Below, piece by piece: positions 1 to 7,486 of a DNA stretch of 10,922 nucleotides. Each line of letters begins with the position of its first letter. Positions within the stretch are counted from its first letter, which is position 1. Below the pieces are notes generated by a model, which was not told the DNA's origin, did not search any database, and saw only the letters and a list, made by a program, of their open reading frames with translations. Position numbers and translations under genes: made by a program. Source of the DNA: an uncultured Ruminococcus sp. Its GTDB lineage: Bacteria; Bacillota; Clostridia; Oscillospirales; Ruminococcaceae. The DNA lies in assembly GCA_946531975.1 (NCBI GenBank), contig CAMNAY010000032.1, positions 1-10,922 on the forward strand. Reading direction: 5' to 3'.

Positions 1-9
1 CACCTCTTT
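1..9 (-). promoter_or_regulatory. Possible ribosome binding site of a further gene of the left operon
   Basis: Read on the minus strand the first nine bases are AAAGAGGTG, a purine-rich Shine-Dalgarno-like sequence. It lies about 15 nt after the TAA stop (25-27) of the 698-residue gene and at the very edge of the window. I see no terminator hairpin between that stop and the edge, so a third co-transcribed gene starting just outside is likely. No start codon is visible, so this is an inference. Confidence 0.35.
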
Positions 10-24
10 GAGTAATCCACTGTA

Positions 25-2121
25 TTACCACAGACTTCCGAGAATATTTGCTGCCTGCTGTCCGAAATCCACGACCGGCTTCACCGCAGACGTCACCGAG
101 CTCGGAAAGCTGCCGCCGATGACACTGTTGACCGCATTTGTTGCCGTGTTCACAACGGTATCCTTCGCACTGTTGACTGCGCTGCTGACGCCGCTGACTG
201 CATTGTTGACTGCATTGTTGACGCCGTTGATCGCGTTGTTCACGGCATTCTGCGCACCTGCTGCAATGTTATTTACGGTATTCACGGCACTGTTCGCTGC
301 ACCGGTGATACCGGAGATCGCATTGTTCACAGCATTCTGCGCACCGGCAGCGATGCCGTTCACGGTGCTCGCAATGTCGTTGACTGCGCCGGTGACACCG
401 CTGATTGCGTCGTTCACAGCGTTCTGCGCGCCGCTGACAATATCAGATACACCCGGAAGCTTGGTCAGATCCGGAAGCTGAATCGAACTGACAATATCAT
501 TGATATTGAGATTCGAGAAGATATCCGCCATTTCGGAAAGTCCGAGCGATTCGGCAATCTGATTCAAGCCGTTGTTGAGCAGCTCCTCCGGCGACCGTGT
601 TCCGAACATGTTTTCCATGATGTCGCCGCCGATATGCTGTGCGAATTCAGACGGATTTTTCACGATATCCATGACATCGGAGAGCCTGTCAATGCCGAAG
701 GTATCCTGTGCCCAGTCCTGTGCAAACTGAAGCTGATCCTTTACCCAGTCCTTCGCTCCGCCGATCTCATTCTGGAACCAGCCCTTTGCGTCGCCGACCT
801 GATCCTCGACCCACTGCTTGCCCTGCTCGTAGGTATCCTTCAGCCAGTCATATGCATCGCCGACGGTATTGTTCAGCCAGTCCTTGGCATCTCCGATCGT
901 GTCATTGATCCAGTCCTTCACCTCGCCGTAGGCATCGGTGACCTGCGAGATCGTTTCATTGACCACTTTTCCGAATTCTGTTTGCTTTACGAAATCCACC
1001 AGCTCACCAACAACATCTTTTCCGACATCCATGAGCTGGTCTTTTACAATTCCAACGGCTCCGTTCGCCAGACCGGAAACGCCGTCCGCCAGAACGCCGC
1101 TCCAGTAATTGTCATTGTTTGTGAAGAATCCGCCGAGATTGCCGTCATGCTCAATCATGTAGTCCAAGCCGTCCGAAACGACTCTGCCTGCCATGTTGCT
1201 TCCGACTTCCACAATGACCTGTGCGCCCTTTGCGATGATCTCATTTCCGATCGTACCGACCAGCGTTCCGCCGGCTGCACCGAGACCGCCGCTGACTGCA
1301 CCTGCAACCGCACCGGTCATAAAGGCGCCTCCGCCTTCATCGAATATCTCGCCGAAGCTTTTTCCCTCGGCGATGCCTGTCACAATGGTTGTGCCCAGAC
1401 TGGTTAGTCCGCCTGTCAGCGCTGCTGTCGCGGCGGCGGCAAAGATCGGTGCGGCGGCTCCGCATGTGACCGCTGACAGTACAAAGCATCCGGCTATAAC
1501 AACCGCTCCGACCACATACTTAATGATCGCCTTGTAGTGTTCCTTGATAAACTTGCCGATTTCCTGGAAGCCTTTTTTGATCTTATCAACGACCCACAAA
1601 ACGGCATTTTTGATCGAATTGCCGATCTTCTTGAAGAAGTTGCCGACAGCCTTGACTGCGCTTGAAACCGCATCGCAGAGCTTTTGCCACCAGCTTTTCT
1701 TCTTCGGAGGAGGCGGCGGCTTCAGCCACGAATACTTCTCATACCACGCTTCATTCTTGCGGTCGATCGCATATTTGCAATTCCAGTCAGCCGCAACAGT
1801 CGCCTTCACGAAACTTGCAAACCGTTTGCTGACTGTTTCCAGCTTCTCCTCTTTTTTCTGCTCAACCGCCTGAATACGGGTTTCCAGAGACTGGCAGGCA
1901 TCCTGCACATTGCGTTCGCTCTTTGCAAGATTGGTCTTATCATACGAGCTGCCGCTGTAACCTGTTCCGCCGACTGCTGCACACTGCGCCCCGCGGAATC
2001 CGTAGGAAATCAGTTTCTGTTTCTGCTTCAGCTTTTCAAGCGTCACGGCAAATAACCCCAGACTGGTTGCACTTTGGAGACCGGAGAAGCCTTTGTTAGC
2101 GCCTAGTATTTCTATCCGCAC
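25..2121 (-). CDS. Large repeat-rich protein with polymorphic-toxin / type VII substrate-like layout (698 aa)
   Basis: No family is recognised with certainty. Visible layout: a helical, charged N-terminus (1-130); a hinge with five prolines and three lysines (135-142); a cationic amphipathic stretch rich in Trp, Phe and Lys (143-200); a hydrophobic segment (about 201-250); a glycine-zipper stretch of GAVAGAVSGG type (265-292); a globular-looking stretch (300-400); seven 11-residue Trp repeats (401-477); a linker; three 29-residue Ala/Val/Asn repeats (564-650); and a short tail ending SLW. There is no signal peptide. A helical N-terminus plus glycine-zipper centre, behind a small coiled-coil gene, resembles LXG-type T7SS substrates, but no nuclease, ADP-ribosyltransferase or other toxin domain is seen. 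Start: GTG at 2119-2121, five bases after AGGTG; the next in-frame Met is at residue 269. It lies 34 nt after the 196-residue gene and shares its promoter. That the frame is coding is well supported; the function is inferred. Confidence 0.85.
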   Translation of the reverse strand: MRIEILGANKGFSGLQSATSLGLFAVTLEKLKQKQKLISYGFRGAQCAAVGGTGYSGSSYDKTNLAKSERNVQDACQSLETRIQAVEQKKEEKLETVSKRFASFVKATVAADWNCKYAIDRKNEAWYEKYSWLKPPPPPKKKSWWQKLCDAVSSAVKAVGNFFKKIGNSIKNAVLWVVDKIKKGFQEIGKFIKEHYKAIIKYVVGAVVIAGCFVLSAVTCGAAAPIFAAAATAALTGGLTSLGTTIVTGIAEGKSFGEIFDEGGGAFMTGAVAGAVSGGLGAAGGTLVGTIGNEIIAKGAQVIVEVGSNMAGRVVSDGLDYMIEHDGNLGGFFTNNDNYWSGVLADGVSGLANGAVGIVKDQLMDVGKDVVGELVDFVKQTEFGKVVNETISQVTDAYGEVKDWINDTIGDAKDWLNNTVGDAYDWLKDTYEQGKQWVEDQVGDAKGWFQNEIGGAKDWVKDQLQFAQDWAQDTFGIDRLSDVMDIVKNPSEFAQHIGGDIMENMFGTRSPEELLNNGLNQIAESLGLSEMADIFSNLNINDIVSSIQLPDLTKLPGVSDIVSGAQNAVNDAISGVTGAVNDIASTVNGIAAGAQNAVNNAISGITGAANSAVNTVNNIAAGAQNAVNNAINGVNNAVNNAVSGVSSAVNSAKDTVVNTATNAVNSVIGGSFPSSVTSAVKPVVDFGQQAANILGSLW
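172..432 (-). repeat. Three 29-residue (87-bp) repeats in the C-terminus of the 698-aa protein
   Basis: The unit starts GAQNAVN at residues 564, 593 and 622, exactly 29 residues apart. In DNA the matching plus-strand word (A/G)TTCTGCGC starts at 247, 334 and 421, exactly 87 bp apart. Inside a unit the Ala-Val/Ala-Asn step recurs after 11 residues (568/579, 597/608, 626/637/648). The unit therefore reads as 11+11+7, a pattern expected of a continuous helical coiled coil. The third copy is the most diverged and runs into a degenerate AVN-rich tail. Confidence 0.9.
691..921 (-). repeat. Seven tandem 11-residue (33-bp) Trp repeats in the 698-aa protein
   Basis: Residues 401-477 divide into seven gap-free units of 11, with pattern x-K-D-W-(I/L/V/F)-x-(D/N)-x-(I/V/Y/L)-G-D. 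Tryptophan is fixed at residues 404, 415, 426, 437, 448, 459 and 470. The units are diverged at DNA level, so this is a maintained protein repeat and not a recent slippage array. An 11-residue (hendecad) period gives a helix with a nearly straight stripe, here carrying aromatic and aliphatic side chains beside acidic and lysine faces. Confidence 0.92.
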
Positions 2122-2155
2122 ATTCTCACCTACTTTCTAATCACAGTATCGTATG

Positions 2156-2746
2156 TCATTCATCAATGTATTTTTCGTAGTGTTCCATGTCCAGAGTCGT
2201 TGCCTTCATGGTTCGGCTGGCGTCACTCATGATGTCTGCGGCGCTGTTGATCTTCGATTCCAGATCTTCCATCTGCGCCTTCAGATTCTGTTCCAGCCGG
2301 ATGATATCCCTGCAAATCTGCTCCTGCCGGTCAAGCTCCTTTTTCAGAAGCTCGACTGCCTGCTGAGAATGGTGATTGTCCTTCACATGTTCCGTTGAAA
2401 ATACCCGCGTGCTGTCCGGACAGTTGATTCCTGAGCATTTGATACAGCCCTGCAAAGCCTCTGAAACCGCTTTTGCAACGCTGTTGGCTTCGTTGATCTT
2501 GTTTTCCGCGTCACCGTTTTCACCGAGCAGCTTGAGCGCACTGGAAAGCCGTCCGATCAGCTCCTTACATTTCCGTTCATCCAGAAATGCATTATCCAGA
2601 GATTGGTTGCAGCTTCTCCATTCAGAACCTGCCTCATCCAGCACATTTTTCGCAATACAGTAATCCTCTGCTGCGGAATTATACCGCGACACCGCAGAAT
2701 CATAGCATTCCTGTGCTTCATCCGACGTCGGGTTGTTCCAGCTCAT
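2156..2746 (-). CDS. Cysteine-rich coiled-coil protein, possible partner or adaptor of the 698-aa protein (196 aa)
   Basis: No firm family. The protein is almost entirely predicted helix, acidic, with no signal peptide or membrane segment: helices at about 8-40, 45-105 and 125-192 and a break at 105-122. It has eight cysteines (14, 30, 46, 60, 101, 104, 109, 145), including C-x2-C-x4-C at 101-109, followed by His120, His125 and His126. Small helical proteins encoded just upstream of LXG-type substrates in Bacillota (DUF5082-like or Lap proteins) act as secretion partners. Size, helical content and position agree with that role, but I see no decisive motif. Start: ATG at 2744-2746, seven bases after AAAGGAGA. 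A longer in-frame start at 2854 is rejected because it falls between the -10 and -35 boxes of the promoter. First gene of the operon, 34 nt before the large repeat protein. Confidence 0.85.
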   Translation of the reverse strand: MSWNNPTSDEAQECYDSAVSRYNSAAEDYCIAKNVLDEAGSEWRSCNQSLDNAFLDERKCKELIGRLSSALKLLGENGDAENKINEANSVAKAVSEALQGCIKCSGINCPDSTRVFSTEHVKDNHHSQQAVELLKKELDRQEQICRDIIRLEQNLKAQMEDLESKINSAADIMSDASRTMKATTLDMEHYEKYIDE

Positions 2747-2753
2747 ACGTTCA

Positions 2754-2761
2754 TCTCCTTT
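2754..2761 (-). promoter_or_regulatory. Ribosome binding site fixing the start of the 196-aa gene
   Basis: AAAGGAGA on the minus strand, seven bases before the ATG at 2746. It selects this ATG over an upstream in-frame codon at 2854. Confidence 0.85.
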
Positions 2762-2831
2762 CGTGTAAATTTGTCTGCAATCCGTGCATATTACAACTTG
2801 TGATGAATAATCTGCTTTTTCCGCTGCGTTT

Positions 2832-2861
2832 ATTATAACAAACGACAGCAGCAAATGTCAA
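2832..2861 (-). promoter_or_regulatory. Sigma-A promoter of the two-gene left operon
   Basis: On the minus strand there is a perfect TTGACA (-35, 2856-2861), an 18-bp spacer and a perfect TATAAT (-10, 2832-2837). Transcription should start near 2825, giving a leader of about 80 nt before the ATG at 2746. No operator or riboswitch-like structure is evident in that leader. Confidence 0.88.
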
Positions 2862-2960
2862 GGATTCCCAAAAAAATATTTGCGGTATCTATAAAAATGA
2901 GAAATCAGCACAAATGATATTCCGGTTCCATGGCAAATATGCACAAGACAAATTTCAGAT

Positions 2961-3000
2961 ACAAAAATCAGACCCGCACTGTCTGCACAGGCGGGTCTGA
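2961..3000 (-). terminator. Rho-independent terminator of the surface-protein gene
   Basis: A perfect 10-bp stem (2968-2977 with 2991-3000, TCAGACCCGC and its complement) has a 13-nt loop. In the minus-strand direction it is followed by TTTTTGTA. It begins about 8 nt after the TGA stop at 3008-3010. The remaining gap up to the left operon promoter (2862-2960) is A+T-rich and shows nothing else. Confidence 0.9.
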
Positions 3001-3007
3001 ATCGGTA

Positions 3008-4912
3008 TCAGATTTTTGTTTTCTTTCTGCGGCATCCGGCGGAAAGCACAGCCAGCAGTGCAGCCGCAGCTCCGCACGACAGGAGAATGCCGGCTCCTGT
3101 ATCACCGGTTTTCGGGGCATCGGCAGCCGCGGCGGGCTTGTCATTCAGGCGCGTGCCCTTGGGGATTGTGCGTGTTTCCTTGTGTTCGCCGTTGTTGTCG
3201 CAGACACGCTGCTCCAGACCGTCTTCCGTCTGCGTCGCAGCCTTCACAACGACCCATTCCTCCCAGTGGTGTCCGAATGCGTCAATTTCCTCGGAATAGG
3301 AAGCATCCTTGATGCGGCAGGTATAGAGCTTCTCGCCGGTCTTGTCGCAGTCCGCGGGAACTTTGACCACGCCGTCATCCCAGTCGTGATCGGCTGTGAT
3401 AATGCCGACCACCACAAAATTGCTTCCGTTCTTCTGGACGGTATTGACCTGCGTGACCTTACCTGCCTTGGAGCCGGTCACGCCCGGCTTGGAAAGCGAC
3501 TGCATGGTCTGAACCGCAGCGGCGCCCTCTGCCGCAACGATGCCGTTGACCGTGATCTTCAGATCTTTGGAGAAATACGGCGCACGGCTTTCCTCCTTCC
3601 GCTTGCCGGAGATTGCAAAGAGATACTCATTTTCGCCCTGAATCATCTGGTCAAGGAAGTATTCCACCTGTGTATCTCCCGTCATATTTGCCGGTGCAAC
3701 ATCTGAGATAATCCAGAACGCGTCAATCTCCAGAGAAGGGACGTCGCAGGTAATCTGCGGTTCATTCCGGATCACTTCAGAGACCGGAGCCGGATCATCG
3801 CCCGCAATCGCCTCGCCGTCCGGTCCGTCAGCAATATCACTGAGCACAGTCTCCGTGCTAGTCACATTGAAACGGTCGTCTTCATATTCCACGACCTGAC
3901 CGCAAAGCGGTGTTTCGATCGTGAGATTGACCTCTGTGATGACATCCGACCAGCCTGCGTACAAATCGGCATCCTCATCAAACCAGAAATTGGTCAGATA
4001 GGACGGGATCACGCCGGTGCCGCTCAGATCGGAACTCCTGTACCAGCCGTCGAAGATCTGTTCGCCGTTCTGCGGAATGCGCTGACCCGCGGCATCATCC
4101 AGGAACTGATATGCGTCGTTGCTGCCCTTCGCCACTTCGACCGTCTGATCGGGTGTGCCATTATTATAGTGCAGCGTGAGGTTTACTGTCTCCGGATTGC
4201 CAAGCTTCACCGGGAAATTAACAGTGATCCGCCTTTCATCCAGCAGATCGTCATCCCACTGCACAGCCGCGTGTTCGCCGTTGACCGATGCACCGTCAAT
4301 GTTGTAAACACGGCGGTTGTCTGCTGCATAGGTGTAATCGAACACAGTTCCCTCTTTCGGCTGAAGCACGGCGCTGTAATAATAAAAACGGTCATTCTCA
4401 ACCGTCGGCGTACCGATGTTCGGGTTGAAGCCGGCAGAGACCAGCGTATACGGTGCATCGTCCGGAACTGAGGTATGTGCAGTCACTTCCGATTTATCGG
4501 GGAGTGCTGCGCCTGCGGTCAGGATTGACGTATCGAATGTCAGGCTGACCGTTCCCGGAGAAACGGTGTCGATCATCAGCGGATAGAATTCAAGATTCTC
4601 ATCCGGCGTAAAATCCAGACTGACCGGCGAGGTACCGTCCGGTCTGTCCGTCCAGCCGCCGACTGCTTTTCCGCCGACAGGCTCCGGATAGATCAGGGCA
4701 TTTCCGTTCCGGTTGAAGGCAGCGTTCCGGACGGCGCTGCTGACCCAGTCCTCGTCACTGACATTCAGGACGAGCGGCGCACTGCCGCCTGCCTCCTCAA
4801 GATGAAACACGGCTTTGTACGATTCCGCTGCATGCGCCGGCACCGGCGGAAGCGCAGATGTAAGGATCACTGCTGAACAGACTGCTGCTGCGATTCTGAA
4901 AGTATGCATCAT
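3008..4912 (-). CDS. Sortase-anchored cell-surface protein with InlB-type repeats (634 aa)
   Basis: Secreted and probably covalently attached to peptidoglycan. A signal peptide covers residues 1-28 (hydrophobic core 7-20, cleavage after PAHA). The C-terminus has a complete sorting signal: APKTG at 599-603, a hydrophobic segment (607-627), then RRKKTK. Two stretches resemble Listeria/Bacteroides InlB B-type repeats: about 32-114 and, more clearly, about 246-322, which ends in the typical YAGW. Near 521-586 is a degenerate copy of the Cys-containing surface module with GHHWEEW and a RTIP end; the usual second C-x2-C half is missing. No enzyme motif is seen; adhesion or host/substrate contact is an inference. 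Start: ATG at 4910-4912 or the adjacent ATG at 4907-4909, four or seven bases after AAAGGAGA. A TTG at 4927 lies upstream of this ribosome site and is rejected. Single-gene unit with its own promoter and terminator. Confidence 0.88.
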   Translation of the reverse strand: MMHTFRIAAAVCSAVILTSALPPVPAHAAESYKAVFHLEEAGGSAPLVLNVSDEDWVSSAVRNAAFNRNGNALIYPEPVGGKAVGGWTDRPDGTSPVSLDFTPDENLEFYPLMIDTVSPGTVSLTFDTSILTAGAALPDKSEVTAHTSVPDDAPYTLVSAGFNPNIGTPTVENDRFYYYSAVLQPKEGTVFDYTYAADNRRVYNIDGASVNGEHAAVQWDDDLLDERRITVNFPVKLGNPETVNLTLHYNNGTPDQTVEVAKGSNDAYQFLDDAAGQRIPQNGEQIFDGWYRSSDLSGTGVIPSYLTNFWFDEDADLYAGWSDVITEVNLTIETPLCGQVVEYEDDRFNVTSTETVLSDIADGPDGEAIAGDDPAPVSEVIRNEPQITCDVPSLEIDAFWIISDVAPANMTGDTQVEYFLDQMIQGENEYLFAISGKRKEESRAPYFSKDLKITVNGIVAAEGAAAVQTMQSLSKPGVTGSKAGKVTQVNTVQKNGSNFVVVGIITADHDWDDGVVKVPADCDKTGEKLYTCRIKDASYSEEIDAFGHHWEEWVVVKAATQTEDGLEQRVCDNNGEHKETRTIPKGTRLNDKPAAAADAPKTGDTGAGILLSCGAAAALLAVLSAGCRRKKTKI

Positions 4913-4916
4913 GCAT

Positions 4917-4924
4917 TCTCCTTT
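4917..4924 (-). promoter_or_regulatory. Ribosome binding site fixing the start of the surface-protein gene
   Basis: AAAGGAGA on the minus strand. The two ATG codons in tandem follow four and seven bases later. The spacing slightly favours the second, which would shorten the protein by one residue. Confidence 0.8.
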
Positions 4925-4957
4925 CAAGGGTGTAGTCCGGTTTAGGTATACGGATTA

Positions 4958-4986
4958 AGTTTAACACATATCCTGCGATCTGTCAA
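4958..4986 (-). promoter_or_regulatory. Sigma-A promoter of the surface-protein gene
   Basis: TTGACA (4981-4986), a 17-bp spacer and TAAACT (4958-4963) on the minus strand. A TG one base before the -10 box makes an extended -10 that can offset its imperfect match. The expected start is near 4950, giving a leader of about 40 nt. It lies 45 bp beyond the cellulase terminator, so the surface gene is transcribed separately. Confidence 0.78.
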
Positions 4987-5030
4987 GCAGTATTTGAAAA
5001 GAAACCTGCTTCCATTGCGGTCTGAAGCCG

Positions 5031-5066
5031 AAAAAAGGACTGCCGCACGGGTGCAGCAGTCCTTTT
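5031..5066 (-). terminator. Rho-independent terminator of the cellulase gene
   Basis: An 11-bp perfect stem (5033-5043 with 5056-5066, AAAAGGACTGC and its complement) has a 12-nt loop. In the minus direction it is followed by a run of T. It starts 15 nt after the TAA stop at 5082-5084. Confidence 0.9.
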
Positions 5067-5081
5067 GGGTTTATTTTGTAC

Positions 5082-7478
5082 TTAACCTGCCTTTGCAAGA
5101 TCTGCTTTCTTGATCTTTCCTGCAAGGAAATTCAGCAGCTTGGTCAGGTCATCCTTGTCCGGCTTGCCGTCGTGTGTCACATCGGAATTTGCTTTTCCGT
5201 CGGCAGTGACTTCGCCCTCTTTGAGCGTCGCATCATCCGCCACAAGACGAGCGAGCAGCACAGCATCAACAACATTAACACTGCCGTTGCAATCGGTATC
5301 GCCCCAGACTGCGTCGGGGCCGGGCTGAAATGAGGTGGATGTTGTGGTGGTCGTGGTGGTGGTCGATGTGGTGGTTTCCGTCTTCGGATTATCGATGCCG
5401 GTCTCGCCGAGGTCAGCGCCGGTGTAGCCCTTTGTGCCGTCCGGCTGAGTGCCCCAGACCTGTGCGCCGTTGACGAACATCGCGAAGTTCTCGTTCAGGG
5501 AGTCTGCCTTCTTCAGGTCGGTTGCATCCTCAAGGCCCTTGTAGGACGGGTCGTTGGAGGTATCCCAGACGCCTGCCATGGACTTGCCGTCCACTGCATC
5601 CGGAATGGAGATACGGAACTGCACCTCATCGCGGTGCTCGGACTGTCCGGTCGGCATGATTGCTCTGCCGTCCTCGAACTTGATGCTTGCGTAGTAGATA
5701 TTGCCCTTGTAGAGATGCGGACCGGTGACGGTTGCGTAGCCCTGATCGCCGGCGGTGTACTGCTGGGACTTGCCCTCGACCTTGACGTCGTCAACGGTCA
5801 GACCGGCATCGAGGATCTCGCTGATGTCGAAGTAGTAGCGGACTTCGATGTCCTTCTGGACTCTTGCCGGCCATGCGGTGTGGTTCATTGCCCACATCTT
5901 GATCTCGGTGTAGCAGGTGCCCGCTGTGCCGTTGATGACAGCAGCAACTTCCCATTCTGCCCACTTCGGCTCTTCCTTCGGCGGGAAGTCTGCGAGCGGC
6001 TTGCCGCCGTTTTCGTCGATCATTGCGCAGAGCACTGCGGTATAGCCTGCATTGTAGTCGATTGCGACCTCAGACTGCTCATAGTTGGAAACGCCGATCT
6101 CGTCCATATTGTAGGAGCCGTCGCTCTTCGGGCCGCCGATCAGGGCGCCGTAGAGGGTATGTGCATATTCTGTCTGCCAGCCCTCGGCACCGCCGGACGC
6201 CTTGCCCAGCTCGTTCCAGTGGTCATCATGAATACCGGAAGCAGCTCTGTGGTGAATTGCGACCGGGTTCTTTTCGCCCATACCGAGCACATAGCAGAGA
6301 TCCAGTGCGTTATCGCCGAAGCAGTAATTGACCTGAGAATCTGCCCACTTGTTGTACTTATCGGCATTGCCGCCGTCCTTCAGGACGGTATCGCATGCAA
6401 GCTTGGTCAGCCATGCGGTGTTGCAGGCATGACGCAGGCAGCCCCAGCCGGTGAGGTGCGAAAGACCGTCTGCCGTGATATTGCCCTCAAACGGCTTCAG
6501 ATCGCTGTCGCCGGTCTTCATCCAGTAGCGGATATGCTTGTCGATGTGCTTGATCCACTCCTCCTTGCCGGTGATCTGCGCATAGAGCAGAGCAGCAGCC
6601 TGTGTGGTATCATCCCATGCAAGACCCCATGTGTATTTCCAGTCGGTAGACTGATTCTCCTTCGGGAAATTCGGAATATAGTCCTTTTCGATCTTGTCGA
6701 GATAGGAGGTATCGCCCGTGGCCTTGTAGAGCCAGCAGGCTGCATACATGCAGTCATCGAGCCATGTCGAGGTATTGTACATACCGGACATTCCGCCGAT
6801 GTCCTTGGAATCACGGATCTTATCAGCAGCTTCAAAGAGGGTCTTTGCGTGCTTCAGATAATTGTCATCCTTAAAGATCATGTAGCCCTGTGCGAGTGCT
6901 GCTGCGGAAAGCGCATCAACCGTTGAATTCTTGATCGTGTCATAATCACGTGTCCAGTTGCCGGTTTTCAGGTGATGCTTGCGCAGATAGACTTCCGGCG
7001 AGCACCAGACAACGTGGTCGTCATTGTCGCCGATCGTACCGATCATTTCGCCGCCGCCGAGATCGCAGGCGAGGACATAGTCCATCGCGAATTTCATGTT
7101 TTTCTTGTAAAGGTCGTCCAGACCTGCCTTTTTGACCGCATCTTCATATTCCATAAAGCCCCATGCCATAATGGAGACGGAGTATGCGTTGGTCAGCGTG
7201 AATTTGAAGTGGTCACCTGCATCGTACCAGCCGCCGGGAACCTTATCGGTATCCTTGCCGTCCTCATCGACCATGGAGTCAGCTCTCCACTGCACCATGT
7301 TCCACTCCGGAAGCGTACCGGACTGCTGAACTTCATAGAAGAACATAGATTTCTGAAGTGCCTCAGCGTAGTTATACTTTGAGGCTGCCTGTGCCGGGGT
7401 TGTAAACGCGCTGTAAGGGAGCGCAGTACCCGTCAGCACTGCCGCGGAGATCATCGCGGCGAGCTTTTTGGATTTCAT
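5082..7478 (-). CDS. Cellulosomal GH9 endoglucanase with CBM3c and dockerin (798 aa)
   Basis: Hydrolyses beta-1,4-glucan (cellulose) outside the cell, probably as a processive endoglucanase docked on a scaffoldin. Signal peptide 1-31 (KSKK start, cleavage after AQA). GH9 catalytic domain about 35-490: PGGWYDAGDH at 81-90 with the inverting-mechanism aspartates Asp86 and Asp89, the HHR signature at 409-411, and the catalytic-acid region SEVAIDYNAG with Glu470. A CBM3c-type module follows at about 505-687 (YTEIKMWAMNHTAWPARV). Then come a Thr-rich linker (699-716) and a type I dockerin (724-787) with two calcium loops, Asp727-Asp738 and Asp766-Asp777. GH9 fused to CBM3c is the architecture of known processive endoglucanases. 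Residues 10-11 of the two dockerin loops differ (VV against KD), so a symmetric dual binding mode is unlikely. Start: ATG at 7476-7478 after GAGGGGG with eight bases between; a longer frame opening at 7538 begins at the transcription start and is rejected. Monocistronic. Confidence 0.95.
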   Translation of the reverse strand: MKSKKLAAMISAAVLTGTALPYSAFTTPAQAASKYNYAEALQKSMFFYEVQQSGTLPEWNMVQWRADSMVDEDGKDTDKVPGGWYDAGDHFKFTLTNAYSVSIMAWGFMEYEDAVKKAGLDDLYKKNMKFAMDYVLACDLGGGEMIGTIGDNDDHVVWCSPEVYLRKHHLKTGNWTRDYDTIKNSTVDALSAAALAQGYMIFKDDNYLKHAKTLFEAADKIRDSKDIGGMSGMYNTSTWLDDCMYAACWLYKATGDTSYLDKIEKDYIPNFPKENQSTDWKYTWGLAWDDTTQAAALLYAQITGKEEWIKHIDKHIRYWMKTGDSDLKPFEGNITADGLSHLTGWGCLRHACNTAWLTKLACDTVLKDGGNADKYNKWADSQVNYCFGDNALDLCYVLGMGEKNPVAIHHRAASGIHDDHWNELGKASGGAEGWQTEYAHTLYGALIGGPKSDGSYNMDEIGVSNYEQSEVAIDYNAGYTAVLCAMIDENGGKPLADFPPKEEPKWAEWEVAAVINGTAGTCYTEIKMWAMNHTAWPARVQKDIEVRYYFDISEILDAGLTVDDVKVEGKSQQYTAGDQGYATVTGPHLYKGNIYYASIKFEDGRAIMPTGQSEHRDEVQFRISIPDAVDGKSMAGVWDTSNDPSYKGLEDATDLKKADSLNENFAMFVNGAQVWGTQPDGTKGYTGADLGETGIDNPKTETTTSTTTTTTTTSTSFQPGPDAVWGDTDCNGSVNVVDAVLLARLVADDATLKEGEVTADGKANSDVTHDGKPDKDDLTKLLNFLAGKIKKADLAKAG

Positions 7479-7486
7479 ATGAAATT

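Noticed and set aside
172..432. CRISPR-like array or DNA satellite
   Set aside because: The 87-bp periodicity is in frame, diverged between copies and explained by 29-residue protein repeats; there are no spacers.
634..1407. Long plus-strand open frame opposite the repeat protein
   Set aside because: It is the antisense shadow of the repetitive minus-strand gene, with low-complexity Leu/Ile/Asp-rich composition and no ribosome site. The minus frame has promoter, ribosome site and coherent repeat structure.
2747..2854. N-terminal extension of the 196-aa protein to a start at 2854
   Set aside because: That start lies within the promoter, upstream of the expected transcription start, and the AAAGGAGA site at 2754-2761 points to the ATG at 2746.
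2930..3706. Plus-strand open frame of 258 codons over the 3' end of the surface-protein gene
   Set aside because: It crosses the terminator of the minus gene, has no ribosome site and is opposite a well-formed sorting signal.
5336..5382. GGT/GGTC-rich microsatellite
   Set aside because: It encodes the Thr/Ser-rich linker of the cellulase, a normal feature between the CBM and the dockerin.
5634..6926. 430-codon plus-strand open frame inside the cellulase gene
   Set aside because: The minus frame encodes an unmistakable GH9-CBM3c enzyme. The plus frame shows no family resemblance and arises from codon bias on the other strand.
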